DNA from: Haloglomus salinum
Lineage (GTDB): Archaea > Halobacteriota > Halobacteria > Halobacteriales > Haloarculaceae
Assembly (NCBI RefSeq): GCF_024298825.1
Contig: NZ_CP101153.1
Span: 3,472,001-3,536,000, forward strand
Direction: 5' to 3'
DNA length: 64,000 nucleotides
A model generated the notes under the pieces. That model saw only the letters and a program-made list of their open reading frames with translations. It was not told where the DNA came from and did no database searches. The translations under genes and the position numbers were made by a program. Numbering within the stretch: position 1 is the first letter of the stretch; each line of letters opens with the position of its first letter. This document shows positions 44,518 through 53,217 of the stretch, in pieces.

Positions 44518-45676
44518 CGCCGACGCGCACGACCACGGGCCCGACTGCGGCTGTGAGAGCTGTGGGGACCCGCGGTCGATGGACTTCCTCGACAAGTACC
44601 TCACCGTCTGGATCTTCGGTGCGATGGCGGTCGGTGTCGGGCTCGGGTTCGTCGCCCCGTCGGTGACCCAGCCGATACAGGACCTCCATCTCGTCGAGGT
44701 CGGCCTCATCCTGATGATGTACCCGCCGCTGGCGAAGGCCGATTACTCGCAGCTTCGGGCTGTGTTCAGCAACTGGCGCGTGCTCGGGCTGAGCCTCGTC
44801 CAGAACTGGCTCATCGGCCCGACGCTGATGTTCGGACTCGCGGTCGTCTTCTTCAGCGGCCTCGTCCCCGGGCTGCCACCCCGTCCCGAGTACTTCCTCG
44901 GCCTGGTGTTCATCGGGATGGCCCGATGTATCGCGATGGTGCTGGTCTGGAACGAGCTCGCCGAGGGCTCGACCGAGTACGTCACCGGGCTGGTGGCGTT
45001 CAACAGTCTCTTCCAGATCATCACCTACGGCGTCTACGTCTGGTTCTTCGCCCTGTTCCTCCCGCCGCTGCTCGGGATGGAGTCGCTCGCCGCCGGCATC
45101 ACGACCTTCGATATCACGCCGATGCAGGTGGTCGAGGCCATCGTCATCTTCCTCGGACTCCCGTTCGCGGCCGGCTTCCTGACACGCTACGTCGGAACCC
45201 GCGTGAAGAGCGAGACGTGGTACGACGACGAGTTCATCCCGACAATCGACCCGCTGACCCTCGTTGCGCTCCTGTTCACCGTCATCGTGATGTTCGCCAC
45301 GCAGGGGGGCACCATCGTCGCCGCACCGGGCGATGTCCTGCTCATCGCGGTGCCGCTGACCATCTACTTCGTCGTGATGTTCCTCGTGAGCTTCGGGATG
45401 GGCAAGGGTATCGGCGCGGACTACTCGACGACGACGGCCATCGGGTTCACGGCCGCGTCGAACAACTTCGAGCTGGCCATCGCCGTCGCCGTGGCGGTGT
45501 TCGGCGTCGGCTCCGGCGTCGCGTTCGCGACCGTCGTCGGCCCGCTCATCGAGGTGCCCGTCCTGCTGGCGCTGGTCAACGTCGCGCTCTACTTCCAGCG
45601 GAAGTTCGACTGGGGCGGTGCCACGGCGGGTGGGCTCCCCCCGACCGCCTCGGAACCGGCGCCCGAGGACGACTGA
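44510..45676 (+). CDS. ACR3 family arsenite efflux permease
   Basis: 388 residues, ten helices. The essential Cys of TM4 is in GMARCIAMVLVWNEL (C140), the usual ACR3 pattern. A His/Cys-rich N-terminal tail (D-H-D-H-G-P-D-C-G-C-E-S-C-G, residues 5-19) could pre-bind metalloid, which is unusual for ACR3. It exports As(III) in antiport with protons. Directly downstream of arsR. Confidence 0.95.
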   Translation: MSNADAHDHGPDCGCESCGDPRSMDFLDKYLTVWIFGAMAVGVGLGFVAPSVTQPIQDLHLVEVGLILMMYPPLAKADYSQLRAVFSNWRVLGLSLVQNWLIGPTLMFGLAVVFFSGLVPGLPPRPEYFLGLVFIGMARCIAMVLVWNELAEGSTEYVTGLVAFNSLFQIITYGVYVWFFALFLPPLLGMESLAAGITTFDITPMQVVEAIVIFLGLPFAAGFLTRYVGTRVKSETWYDDEFIPTIDPLTLVALLFTVIVMFATQGGTIVAAPGDVLLIAVPLTIYFVVMFLVSFGMGKGIGADYSTTTAIGFTAASNNFELAIAVAVAVFGVGSGVAFATVVGPLIEVPVLLALVNVALYFQRKFDWGGATAGGLPPTASEPAPEDD

Positions 45677-45785
45677 GCGCGCCGCGGTCCGAATCCGCGG
45701 GCCGGATACCCGACCGACGGACCCGCCGACTCTCCCGTCTCGCCGCGACCCACAGACTCCTCACCCGGCCCGTCGTACGCCGACC

Positions 45786-46565
45786 ATGCACTTCGAGGGT
45801 GTCGTCCTCGACCTCGACGGGACGGTCTACCGCGGCGGCGAGCCGATTCCGGGGGCACCGGAGACCATCGGTCGGCTGCGCGAGCGGGGCTGCTCGCTTC
45901 TGTTCTGCTCGAACAATCCGACGAAGGGCCGCGAGGCGTACGTCGACCGGCTCGCAGGGATGGGTATCGAGGCGACGGCCGACGAGGTGCTCTCGGCGGG
46001 GTCCGTCACGACGCGGTACCTCCGTGACCGACACGCCGACGACCTGCTGTACGTCGTCGGCTCGTCGGGCCTCCGCGACCAGCTCGCCGCGGCCGACCTC
46101 CGGACGACCGACGACCCCGAGGCGTGCGAGGCTCTCGTCGTCTCGTTCTACCGCGGGTTCGACTACGACACCCTGACCGACGCCTACCTGGCGGGCAAGG
46201 ACGGCTGTCCGTTCGTCGGGAGCGACCCGGACGTGGTCATCCCCACCGAGACCGGGATGGTCCCGGGGTCGGGCGCCATCGTCGGCGCCGTCGCGAGCAT
46301 CCTCGAACGCGACCCGGACCACGTGCTCGGCAAGCCCTCTCCGGAGGCCATCGCGATGGCCACCGACGCGCTCGGGGTCCCGCCCGCGCGGTGTCTGATG
46401 GTCGGCGACCGCCTCGACACGGATATCGCGTTCGGCGAGCGGGCCGGCATGACGACTGCCCTCGTCCGGACGGGCGTCAACGACGACGCCGACGTGGCCG
46501 AGAGCGACGTGACCCCGGACCACATGCTCGACTCCATCGCCGACGTGGAACGGCTGTTCGACTGA
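45786..46565 (+). CDS. HAD hydrolase, NagD-like
   Basis: 259 residues. HAD motif I LDLDGTVYRGG (nucleophile D9, D11), motif II LFCSNNPTKGR, motif III at the KPSPEAIAMATDALG Lys and motif IV GDRLDTDIAFGERAGM. A cap of the NagD/p-nitrophenylphosphatase type (C2). Likely sugar or nucleotide phosphatase; substrate unknown. Confidence 0.93.
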   Translation: MHFEGVVLDLDGTVYRGGEPIPGAPETIGRLRERGCSLLFCSNNPTKGREAYVDRLAGMGIEATADEVLSAGSVTTRYLRDRHADDLLYVVGSSGLRDQLAAADLRTTDDPEACEALVVSFYRGFDYDTLTDAYLAGKDGCPFVGSDPDVVIPTETGMVPGSGAIVGAVASILERDPDHVLGKPSPEAIAMATDALGVPPARCLMVGDRLDTDIAFGERAGMTTALVRTGVNDDADVAESDVTPDHMLDSIADVERLFD

Positions 46566-46609
46566 CCGCGGGAACAGTTATGTTCGGGGGCGGTCCAGGG
46601 CCGCCTGTC

Positions 46610-46753
46610 ATGACCGAGGAGACACGAGCCGCCGACCCTGGTGGAGCGGGCGACGAGGAACACGTCCGGCGGAACCGGTGCATCCGGGATTGCGGGTCCG
46701 GCCTCCGCGAGGGCTACGCGACGGCGTGGACCGAGGCGGCCCGCCCCGACTGA
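46610..46753 (+). CDS. 47-residue small protein with Cys motif
   Basis: From ATG at 46610, ending ARPD. Acidic N-terminal half, then NRCIRDCGSG (a Cys-x3-Cys). Short enough that a chance frame cannot be excluded, but the pattern fits small haloarchaeal zinc-binding proteins. No family. Confidence 0.45.
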   Translation: MTEETRAADPGGAGDEEHVRRNRCIRDCGSGLREGYATAWTEAARPD

Positions 46754-46894
46754 GTCAGCGGCGAGCTATCGGTGGAAGTTCCGTTCAAACAACGAATATG
46801 GCAGGTTTGTCGAATAGTCCCTTCGTAATTCAGGAATACTGCGTTGAAGTGAACTAGGTCCCCGCGGGCCGCTCCCGTCCGGACCGCATCACCG

Positions 46895-46899
46895 TTATT
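46895..46899 (+). promoter_or_regulatory. TATA-like box for the 46924 gene
   Basis: TTATT is centred about 27 bp before the GTG at 46924, supporting that leaderless start. Confidence 0.5.
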
Positions 46900-46923
46900 G
46901 GGCTCGGGTCCGTCGTTCGGACC

Positions 46924-47139
46924 GTGTCCGACCGCCCAGCCACGGATGCGCTGTCGTTCGCGCTCGCGGACCGGTGGCGCAATCTATCGGCAGTCGTCCT
47001 CGTGGTCGCGGCCATCGGATTCGCCGTCTCCTTCGATTCCAGGGTCGCGTACTACGGCGCCGGGCTGACCGTGTTCACCGTCTGGATGGCCTGGTTCGTG
47101 CTGGTGGCCATCGACTGGCTCCGTGCGGCCGACTTCTGA
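46924..47139 (+). CDS. two-helix membrane protein in the metal-response block
   Basis: 71 residues from GTG. Two helices (about 21-36 and 44-63) and a charged C terminus. It converges on the HxlR-type regulator gene with only 7 bp between. Family unknown. Confidence 0.75.
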   Translation: MSDRPATDALSFALADRWRNLSAVVLVVAAIGFAVSFDSRVAYYGAGLTVFTVWMAWFVLVAIDWLRAADF

Positions 47140-47146
47140 GGGGCTC

Positions 47147-47509
47147 TCAGGCTTCCCCGTCGCGTTCCTGTGCCCACTCGAGGAGCGGGTCGAGGAGCGT
47201 CCGGAGCTCCGCGCCCTCGTCGGTGAGCCGGTACTCGACGCGGGGCGGGATCTCGTCGTACTGCTCGCGCTCGAGGAGTCCGGCCTCGGTCAGGTCGTCG
47301 AGTCGGGTCGACAGCGTGGAACTGCTGACCTCCTCGAACGCCTGCTCGATCTCTCCGTACCGGACCGGTTCGAGCGCCCCGACCACGCAGACCACCTGCA
47401 TGGCGAACTTCCGGCTGAGCAGGTCCATCACGCCACCGAGGGGGCAGTAACAGCGGGTGTCGTCGGGCAGTTCGGTCGTCTCGTCGGCGCTGGCGGTATC
47501 CCGGGACAT
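47147..47509 (-). CDS. HxlR-type winged-helix regulator
   Basis: 120 residues from MSRDTASADETTELPDD. The HxlR fold is clear: CYCPLGGVMDLLSRKFAMQVVCVVG with the conserved Cys, then YGEIEQAFEEVSSSTLSTRLDDL and VEYRLTDEGAELRTLL. Its two near-adjacent N-terminal Cys (CYC) could sense redox or metal. Divergent from the MerB-like gene, which it may control. Confidence 0.9.
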   Translation of the reverse strand: MSRDTASADETTELPDDTRCYCPLGGVMDLLSRKFAMQVVCVVGALEPVRYGEIEQAFEEVSSSTLSTRLDDLTEAGLLEREQYDEIPPRVEYRLTDEGAELRTLLDPLLEWAQERDGEA

Positions 47510-47536
47510 GGGTTCGACGCGTCGAAGCTGATTCAA

Positions 47537-47578
47537 TACTTCGGACTCGATAGTACAAGTGCTTTGGTATCCGAAGTA
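47537..47578. promoter_or_regulatory. 9-bp perfect inverted repeat in the hxlR/merB-like intergenic
   Basis: TACTTCGGA (47537-47545) and TCCGAAGTA (47570-47578) with a 24-bp spacer. It fills the 76-bp divergent promoter region, so a dimeric regulator bound at both arms could control both genes. Confidence 0.6.
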
Positions 47579-47585
47579 AGGTCGC

Positions 47586-48245
47586 ATGTCGAGTCAGACG
47601 ACCGACTGCTGCGACCAGTGTGGTACCGAGACGACGAACGAGACTGCCGGCGGACGTGCGGGTCCGGCTCCGGACTCGCGGTGGCTCACGGAGCGGCCGG
47701 TCCTCGATGCCGGACTCCCGGCCGACCTCACGACGGCGGCGACCGAGTTCTACGGCGTCGGCCCCGTCGAGACGCTGCGTGACTTCGCGGAGGCGTCGCG
47801 TGCGGTCGCTGGCGGGTCCGTCGAGGTGACGGACCTCTGCCACGTCGAGGGAGACTCCCCCCACCGCGCGATCGCGGGCGAGGAGACGTACTCGTTCAGG
47901 TGTTTCTACGACGGGGTCGCGCTGGCGCGGCTCCAGTCCGAACCGGTCGAACTGCGCACTGAGAGCCCGGGCGGCGCTGTCGTGGAGCTGGAGGTCGCCG
48001 CCGACGGGTCGGTTGCGGTCACGCCCGAGGACGCGGCGATGTCGTTCGGTATCGCGCCGGCCGCCGGCACGCTCGACGACGACCCATCACCAGAGGCCGT
48101 CTTCGAGGCCGTCTGCCCCTGGGTGAAGGCGTTCCCGTCGCGCGAGGCGTACGAGGGCTGGGCCGCGGCCACGGCGGCGCCGACGGTCGGGCTCCCGTTG
48201 GCCGAGGGGACGCCCGTGGCGGCGGAACTCGTCGCAGAGGAGTGA
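47586..48245 (+). CDS. MerB-like (organomercurial lyase family) protein
   Basis: 219 residues. The organomercurial-lyase catalytic set can be aligned: C106 and D109 in FRCFYDGVALA fit MerB C96/D99, and C177 in EAVCPWVKAFPSREAYEGW fits C159. The stretch between (VELRTESPGGAVVELEV) fits the MerB core. The N terminus carries CCDQC (C8, C9, C12), a possible metal-binding finger not seen in classic MerB. No MerA, MerR or MerT is next to it. It could cleave C-Hg bonds or be a related metal-handling protein. Confidence 0.85.
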   Translation: MSSQTTDCCDQCGTETTNETAGGRAGPAPDSRWLTERPVLDAGLPADLTTAATEFYGVGPVETLRDFAEASRAVAGGSVEVTDLCHVEGDSPHRAIAGEETYSFRCFYDGVALARLQSEPVELRTESPGGAVVELEVAADGSVAVTPEDAAMSFGIAPAAGTLDDDPSPEAVFEAVCPWVKAFPSREAYEGWAAATAAPTVGLPLAEGTPVAAELVAEE

Positions 48246-48274
48246 CGGCGCGATACTGCCAGGACGGCAACCCC

Positions 48275-48279
48275 TAAAT
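48275..48279 (+). promoter_or_regulatory. TATA-like box of hisH
   Basis: TAAAT is centred about 26 bp before the GTG of hisH. Leaderless start. Confidence 0.5.
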
Positions 48280-48302
48280 CCGGCCGGCCCACAGAGTCGT
48301 TC

Positions 48303-48947
48303 GTGCAGGTCACCATCATCGACTACGGGGTCGGGAACCTGCGGAGCCTCCAGCGCGGCCTGGAGCGGGCCGACGCCACGGTGACGATATCGAACGACCC
48401 GGACGAGATTGCCGCGAGCGACGCCCTCGTGCTCCCGGGCGTCGGCGCCTTCGGCGAGTGCGTCCGCAACCTCGAACCGTTCTCGGACGTGGTCGTCGAC
48501 GCCGCCGAGGACACACCCATCCTCGGCATCTGCGTCGGTTTCCAGCTCATGTTCACGGAGTCCACCGAGGGCGCGCCCGAGGGCGAGACCATCGACGGGC
48601 TCGACCTGATTCCGGGCCGCGTCGAACGGCTCCCCAGCGACGAGGTGAAGGTCCCCCACATGGGGTGGAACGAACTCACCGTCGACCGCGACCACCCGCT
48701 CGTCGACGGAATCGACGACGGCGACTACGCCTACTTCGTCCACTCGTACGGCTCCGAGGTCGCCGACCACACCGTCGCCTCCTGCGACTACGGCTTCGAC
48801 TTCGCGGCCATCGCCGCGACCGAGGCGGGCAACGTCATGGGCACGCAGTTCCACCCCGAGAAGTCCGGCGACACCGGGCTGCGGATTCTGGAGAACTTCG
48901 TCGCCTTCGCCGAGGACTGGAACGACGCGCAGGCCCCCGCCGACTGA
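48303..48947 (+). CDS. hisH: imidazole glycerol phosphate synthase glutaminase subunit HisH
   Basis: 214 residues from GTG. Class I glutaminase triad: C77 in GICVGFQLMF, H184 and E186 in QFHPEKSG. It supplies ammonia to HisF for histidine and AICAR formation. hisF is not in the window; haloarchaeal his genes are often scattered. Confidence 0.95.
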   Translation: MQVTIIDYGVGNLRSLQRGLERADATVTISNDPDEIAASDALVLPGVGAFGECVRNLEPFSDVVVDAAEDTPILGICVGFQLMFTESTEGAPEGETIDGLDLIPGRVERLPSDEVKVPHMGWNELTVDRDHPLVDGIDDGDYAYFVHSYGSEVADHTVASCDYGFDFAAIAATEAGNVMGTQFHPEKSGDTGLRILENFVAFAEDWNDAQAPAD

Positions 48948-49016
48948 GCTACGGTCCCTCGACCCGTCCGCCAGGCGACCTGAACACTCAAGCCCCGGGC
49001 GACGGCAGACGGGGGC

Positions 49017-49847
49017 ATGGGAGAGCAGGCGGCCCTTGAACGCGTCACGGACCCCGTCACCGTCGACACGCTCGCCAGTGACCTCCGGGCTCTCGGTGTC
49101 GAAGCGGGCGAGACGTTGCTGGTCCACTCCTCGCTGAGCGCGCTCGGGTGGGTCGCCGGCGACGCACAGGCCGTCGTCGACGCGCTCCGCGAGGCCGTCA
49201 CCGCGGACGGAACCCTCGTGATGCCGACACACACGCCACAGTACACCGACCCCGAGGACTGGTCGAACCCGCCGGTGCCCGCCGACTGGGTCGACACCAT
49301 CCGCGACGAACGCCCGCCGTTCCGGCCGGAGGTCACGCCGACCCGGGGGATGGGTGCCATCCCCGAGTGCTTCCGTGGCTACCCGGATGTCCGGCGGAGC
49401 GCACACCCGCTCTACTCGTTCGCCGCCTGGGGCTCCGAGGCCGAGGCCGTGGTCGAGGACCACGAGCTCACCTACGCGATGGGGGAGGGCTCGCCGCTCG
49501 CCCGGGTCTACGAGCGTGACGGCCGGGTACTCCTGCTCGGGGTCGGCCACGACGTCAACACGTCGCTCCACCTCGGCGAGTACCGCGCCGATATCGATGC
49601 CGACCCCGTGACGAGGGAGGCGCCGGTCCGCCGGGACGGCGAGCGAACGACGGTCACGTTCGAGGATGTCGAGACCTCGACCGACGATTTCGCGACTCTC
49701 GGCGGGGCCTTCGAGGACCGGCAGGAGGACGCGGTTGCCCGCGACACCGTGGGTGCGGCCGGGGCACGGCTGGTCGACCAGCCGGCCCTCGTCGATTTCG
49801 CGGTTGACTGGTTCGAGGACTACCGTGCCGGTGACGCCGGAGGGTGA
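49017..49847 (+). CDS. AAC(3) family aminoglycoside N-acetyltransferase-like protein
   Basis: 276 residues. LLVHSSLSALGWVAGDAQAVVDALREAV, then DGTLVMPTHTPQYTDPEDWS and RSAHPLYSFAAWG are the hallmarks of the AAC(3) family. The catalytic His/Glu region is preserved. Chromosomal archaeal homologues probably acetylate other amines, since archaeal ribosomes resist most aminoglycosides. Confidence 0.9.
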   Translation: MGEQAALERVTDPVTVDTLASDLRALGVEAGETLLVHSSLSALGWVAGDAQAVVDALREAVTADGTLVMPTHTPQYTDPEDWSNPPVPADWVDTIRDERPPFRPEVTPTRGMGAIPECFRGYPDVRRSAHPLYSFAAWGSEAEAVVEDHELTYAMGEGSPLARVYERDGRVLLLGVGHDVNTSLHLGEYRADIDADPVTREAPVRRDGERTTVTFEDVETSTDDFATLGGAFEDRQEDAVARDTVGAAGARLVDQPALVDFAVDWFEDYRAGDAGG

Positions 49848-49871
49848 CACGGTCGGCGGGCACCGCGACTG

Positions 49872-50981
49872 TCAGCGGAAGTGGTCGAGCTCCAGCTGGT
49901 CGCGGTGGATGCCACCCTCCTCCTCGTCGGGAGTGGCGCCCAGCAACCGGGGGAGCGCCGTGTCGGCGAACGTGAGCGCGACGACCAGAACGATAGGCGC
50001 GAAGAACAGCCCGTAGAACCCGAGCACCACCGGGCCGAGCGTGTACGCCAGCATCAGGAGCCCGACGTGGGTCGTCTCGCCGCTCAGTAGCGGCCGGAGG
50101 ATGATGTCGGGGATGGTGTCGACGACCACCACGGTGAGCACGAGGAAGACGACGATGTAGATGAGGAAGGCGTTGTTCGTTCCGAGGACGATTCCGGCGG
50201 CGGCGATGGCCGTCAGCGGGAGGTAGACGACCTTCATGCCGACGACGGGGATGAGGCTCGCGATGCCGGTGAGCGCGCCCGCGAGCGCCGGGTACGGGAT
50301 GGTCGCGGGGGCCGGCGCCCAGGCGTTGTAGCCATGATAGACGGCGATGGCGATGAGCGAGGTCGCGATGACGTTCAGGAGGTTGCCGAACAGGACCGCC
50401 TCAAGTTCCTCGTCGACGGCCTCCAGGTACTCCCGGATGATGGCGTCGTCGTCGAACCGGAGCAGCCACTCGCGGATGCGGTGGCCGTCGACCAGCAGGT
50501 AGTAGAGGACGATGACGACGATGAACAGGTTGAGGAAGAAGCCAGAGACGAGTTCGGTGAGGAAGGTAGCGTTGTTCTCCGCGAAGGTGAGGAACCCGTC
50601 GAGCTGCCCGGACTGATAGGCGCGGTAGAGTCCCTGGATGGTGAGCTCCGGGAGCTGGTCGACACCGCCGAACCAGTCGAAGCGCTTCGAGACCACGTCG
50701 ATGACACCGTACTGTTCGATGAACCGCCGCGCCTCCACGATGAGCAGGACGACGGTGTAGCTGATGAGGAGAATCAGCGGGACGGCCAGCGACGCCAGTA
50801 CGACGACGGCCCGCATCCGTGCCGGAAGGCGGAGCCGACCCAGGAACTTGTAGTAGCGCCGGGTGGCGTAGTAGAGGAACACTGCGACCGTCAGCGCCGC
50901 GACGAACCGGACTGCGAGGTAGCCGACGATGAGGGCGACGGCGAGACCGAAGAGGGCGACGGCGAACCGCTTCTCGTCCAT
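49872..50981 (-). CDS. AI-2E/PerM family permease
   Basis: 369 residues from MDEKRFAVALFGLAV. Eight helices; typical central LSGFF-like and LIPVVGMKVVYLPLTAIA stretches (ASLIPVVGM). This family exports small molecules or acts as Na+/H+ antiporter; substrate unknown. The upstream start at 51029 would add a basic-poor extension and is disfavoured. Confidence 0.9.
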   Translation of the reverse strand: MDEKRFAVALFGLAVALIVGYLAVRFVAALTVAVFLYYATRRYYKFLGRLRLPARMRAVVVLASLAVPLILLISYTVVLLIVEARRFIEQYGVIDVVSKRFDWFGGVDQLPELTIQGLYRAYQSGQLDGFLTFAENNATFLTELVSGFFLNLFIVVIVLYYLLVDGHRIREWLLRFDDDAIIREYLEAVDEELEAVLFGNLLNVIATSLIAIAVYHGYNAWAPAPATIPYPALAGALTGIASLIPVVGMKVVYLPLTAIAAAGIVLGTNNAFLIYIVVFLVLTVVVVDTIPDIILRPLLSGETTHVGLLMLAYTLGPVVLGFYGLFFAPIVLVVALTFADTALPRLLGATPDEEEGGIHRDQLELDHFR

Positions 50982-51134
50982 GGCTTCCAATGGACGGTAG
51001 TGGTGAATAAACGGTATGGTCATCGCCACGGCGGCCGAGGGCCCTGTCGAGCCCCGTCCCAGTCGAGTCGCCCCCGGCCCGGGGAGTGCCCGCCGAATCG
51101 TGGGTTATTCATGCGGTCCCATATCGGGTCGTAC

Positions 51135-51809
51135 ATGAACACGCTGGCCAGGCTCCTCCGGGGGAACGCAGACCACGCCGAGGACTTCCAGAGCCGCTTC
51201 GACGAGGTTCAGGAGGGCCAGCGACCCGAGGCGGTGACCGTCTGCTGTTCGGACTCGCGGGTCCTGCAGGACCGCATGTGGAACAACGACGACCCCGGTC
51301 ACCTGTTCACCGTCGGCAATATCGGTAACCGGGTCGTGCAGCGTCCGGCTGCCCCCATCGTCTCGGGGGACGTACTCTACCCCCTCGCCCACACGGGGAC
51401 GGAGACGGCGGTCGTGGTCGGTCACACCGGGTGCGGCGCGGTCACGGCGACCTACGACGCCCTGACGGGAGGCGTGTCGGACGAACCCGGCATCGAGCAC
51501 TGCCTGGACCTGCTACGGCCACACCTCGAACCCGGCGTCGGGAGTCTCCCCGGGGACCTGAACCGGGCCGACGCCATCAACCACCTCGTCGAGTACAACG
51601 TCGACCGGCAGGTCGAGCTCCTCCTGGAGAGCGATTCGGTGCCCGACGGGACGGACGTGGCCGGCGTCGTCTACGACTTCCAGGACGTCTACGGCGGCAA
51701 GCGTGGCGAGGTCCACGTCGTCAACGTGGACGGAGAGACGAACATCGCACGCCTGCGGGACGCGCATCCGGAGTTCTCTGACCGAATCCGGCGGCTGTGG
51801 GAGTATTGA
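51135..51809 (+). CDS. beta-carbonic anhydrase
   Basis: 224 residues from the ATG at 51135; an in-frame ATG at 51111 is possible. Zinc ligands: C38 and D40-R42 dyad in CCSDSRV, H97 and C100 in GHTGCGA. Converts CO2 and bicarbonate. Such archaeal beta-CAs usually have the Asp-Arg dyad as seen here. Confidence 0.94.
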   Translation: MNTLARLLRGNADHAEDFQSRFDEVQEGQRPEAVTVCCSDSRVLQDRMWNNDDPGHLFTVGNIGNRVVQRPAAPIVSGDVLYPLAHTGTETAVVVGHTGCGAVTATYDALTGGVSDEPGIEHCLDLLRPHLEPGVGSLPGDLNRADAINHLVEYNVDRQVELLLESDSVPDGTDVAGVVYDFQDVYGGKRGEVHVVNVDGETNIARLRDAHPEFSDRIRRLWEY

Positions 51810-51909
51810 GGCCGATCGAAATCGCGGCCAGTATCTCGCAAATAACGTGGGGATACTCTGGATGAATTGAACGTGAGTTCTGTGCTTCCGCGATATCGTC
51901 CAGAGAGGA

Positions 51910-52317
51910 TCACTCGTCGTCGGTGTACCAGTACGCCCACAGCACCAGCACGGCCTGGAGCGGGAGGCGCGCGTACAGGAGGGCGTCGGAGTTCGCCCAG
52001 TCGGGGGCGGCCGGGAGTTCGAGGTCGCCGACCGCCATGTAGATGTTCGCGGGGAAGACGGCGGCGAGCAGGAGCATGATGCCGACGGCGGCACGGTGGC
52101 GCGTGCGCTCGAACAGGACGCCGACACCGAGGGCGATCTCGGCCGCGCCCGAGAGGTAGACCAGCGCCTTCGGCGCGGGCAGCTGTGGTGGCACGATGTA
52201 CTCGAACGGTTCCGGCGACAGGAAGTGCAACACCCCCACGAAGGTGTACGTCAGTCCCATCACGTACCGCAACGGCCGCTTGTACTGTGCGAGTCCGCCC
52301 TCGGCAGCGTCACTCAT
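51910..52317 (-). CDS. DoxX family membrane protein
   Basis: 135 residues with four helices. Landmarks: YVMGLTYTFVGVLHFLSPEPF and the YLSGAAEIALGVGVLF helix. It belongs to the same broad family as the DoxX protein at 33.3 kb but the two are not close. Function unknown. Confidence 0.87.
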   Translation of the reverse strand: MSDAAEGGLAQYKRPLRYVMGLTYTFVGVLHFLSPEPFEYIVPPQLPAPKALVYLSGAAEIALGVGVLFERTRHRAAVGIMLLLAAVFPANIYMAVGDLELPAAPDWANSDALLYARLPLQAVLVLWAYWYTDDE

Positions 52318-52403
52318 CGACTCGGCTGTCGGAACGCCGGGACAAGAGGGTTGTCACACTGGGTGCGAGCGGGCCCCATCCCCGTGGCTGGACCTTTCCC
52401 GCT

Positions 52404-52802
52404 CTACCCCGTCGGCTTCGTCCCCGATGTCTCGCTCCCGGGGTCCGCCGCGGTCCGGGTCTGCCAGTAGAGGTAGACGAGCAGTGCGACGAGGACGACC
52501 TGCACCAGCTTGTCCACGTAGCCGAGCGTGGTGTACTCCCCCGCCTTGACCACGTACCAGAGTGGAATCTGCACTACCGTGTAGACGATACCGACCAGGT
52601 AGAGCAGCGGTCGCCGATAATCCACGAGGTAGAGGGCGATTGCACCGAGGAACCCGACCCCCGCGAGTGCGACCGGGATGCGCCCCTCGACGACGCCGGC
52701 GTAGATGTGCAAGACCCCGGTGACGACCACCAGTCCGAGCGCGACCCACGCGAGCGTGGGGATGGACCCTGTTTCCAGGCTGCTCTGCGTATCTTGTGAC
52801 AT
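52404..52802 (-). CDS. four-helix membrane protein
   Basis: 132 residues from MSQDTQSSLETGSIP. Four helices: ALGLVVVTGVLHIYAGVV, VGFLGAIALYLVD, LLYLVGIVYTVVQIPLWYVV and KLVQVVLVALLVYLYW. A haloarchaeal membrane protein of the kind found near DoxX-type genes. Function unknown. Confidence 0.78.
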   Translation of the reverse strand: MSQDTQSSLETGSIPTLAWVALGLVVVTGVLHIYAGVVEGRIPVALAGVGFLGAIALYLVDYRRPLLYLVGIVYTVVQIPLWYVVKAGEYTTLGYVDKLVQVVLVALLVYLYWQTRTAADPGSETSGTKPTG

Positions 52803-53217
52803 ATCCGCAATTTCGGCACCGGGGGGTAAGTACTCGTCTCCCGTTCCCATCGGCTGAGAAGCGAGGCGTGCGTGTTTCTGCCGGTCGGTGGTCCGCCTCC
52901 GAAGTTCTCTCGGAGACGAACACAGACCGACAACTGCTACCGGGACTCTCCGTTTTGCCGTGTTCAGGTAGCGGACAAGGGCCACACTTTGCCCATCGCC
53001 CGCCGCTCTTCTCGTCGTGAACTCCTCTCTCCTCGGGTACACCACCGTCAGGTAACCGACGTTACAACGGTAACCTCGTCGAATCGTGGGGAGCGTACAC
53101 AGAAGCGCGGGCGCTGGGACGGAAATTCCACCATAGAAATATAGGAATGCTTATGTTTACTCTGCTCCTCTAGAATTTAATCATGAGTTCACGACGACCC
53201 ACCGGACCCCCCACGGT
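52803..53217. other. 415-bp AT-richer intergenic region before the orphan Tat lipoprotein
   Basis: No gene with coding character. It contains a pair of GGTAACC direct repeats (53051-53057 and 53069-53075, 18 bp apart) with a GTTAC between them, an AT-rich stretch near 53130-53180 with TATA-like boxes, and a 12-codon ORF from 53183 whose stop overlaps the next ATG. Confidence 0.6.
53051..53075 (+). repeat. GGTAACC direct repeat pair
   Basis: GGTAACC at 53051-53057 and again at 53069-53075, with the complement GTTAC between. The 18-bp spacing is close to two helical turns, so it may be a regulator site. Confidence 0.45.

Noticed and set aside
49017-49847. AAC(3)-like gene considered as an antibiotic-resistance determinant
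   Set aside because: Chromosomal setting in a haloarchaeon, normal codon use and no mobile element nearby; more likely an intrinsic acetyltransferase.
48087-49850. 587-codon minus-strand frame
   Set aside because: It covers hisH and the AAC(3)-like gene antiparallel; these have intact catalytic motifs, so the frame is a shadow.
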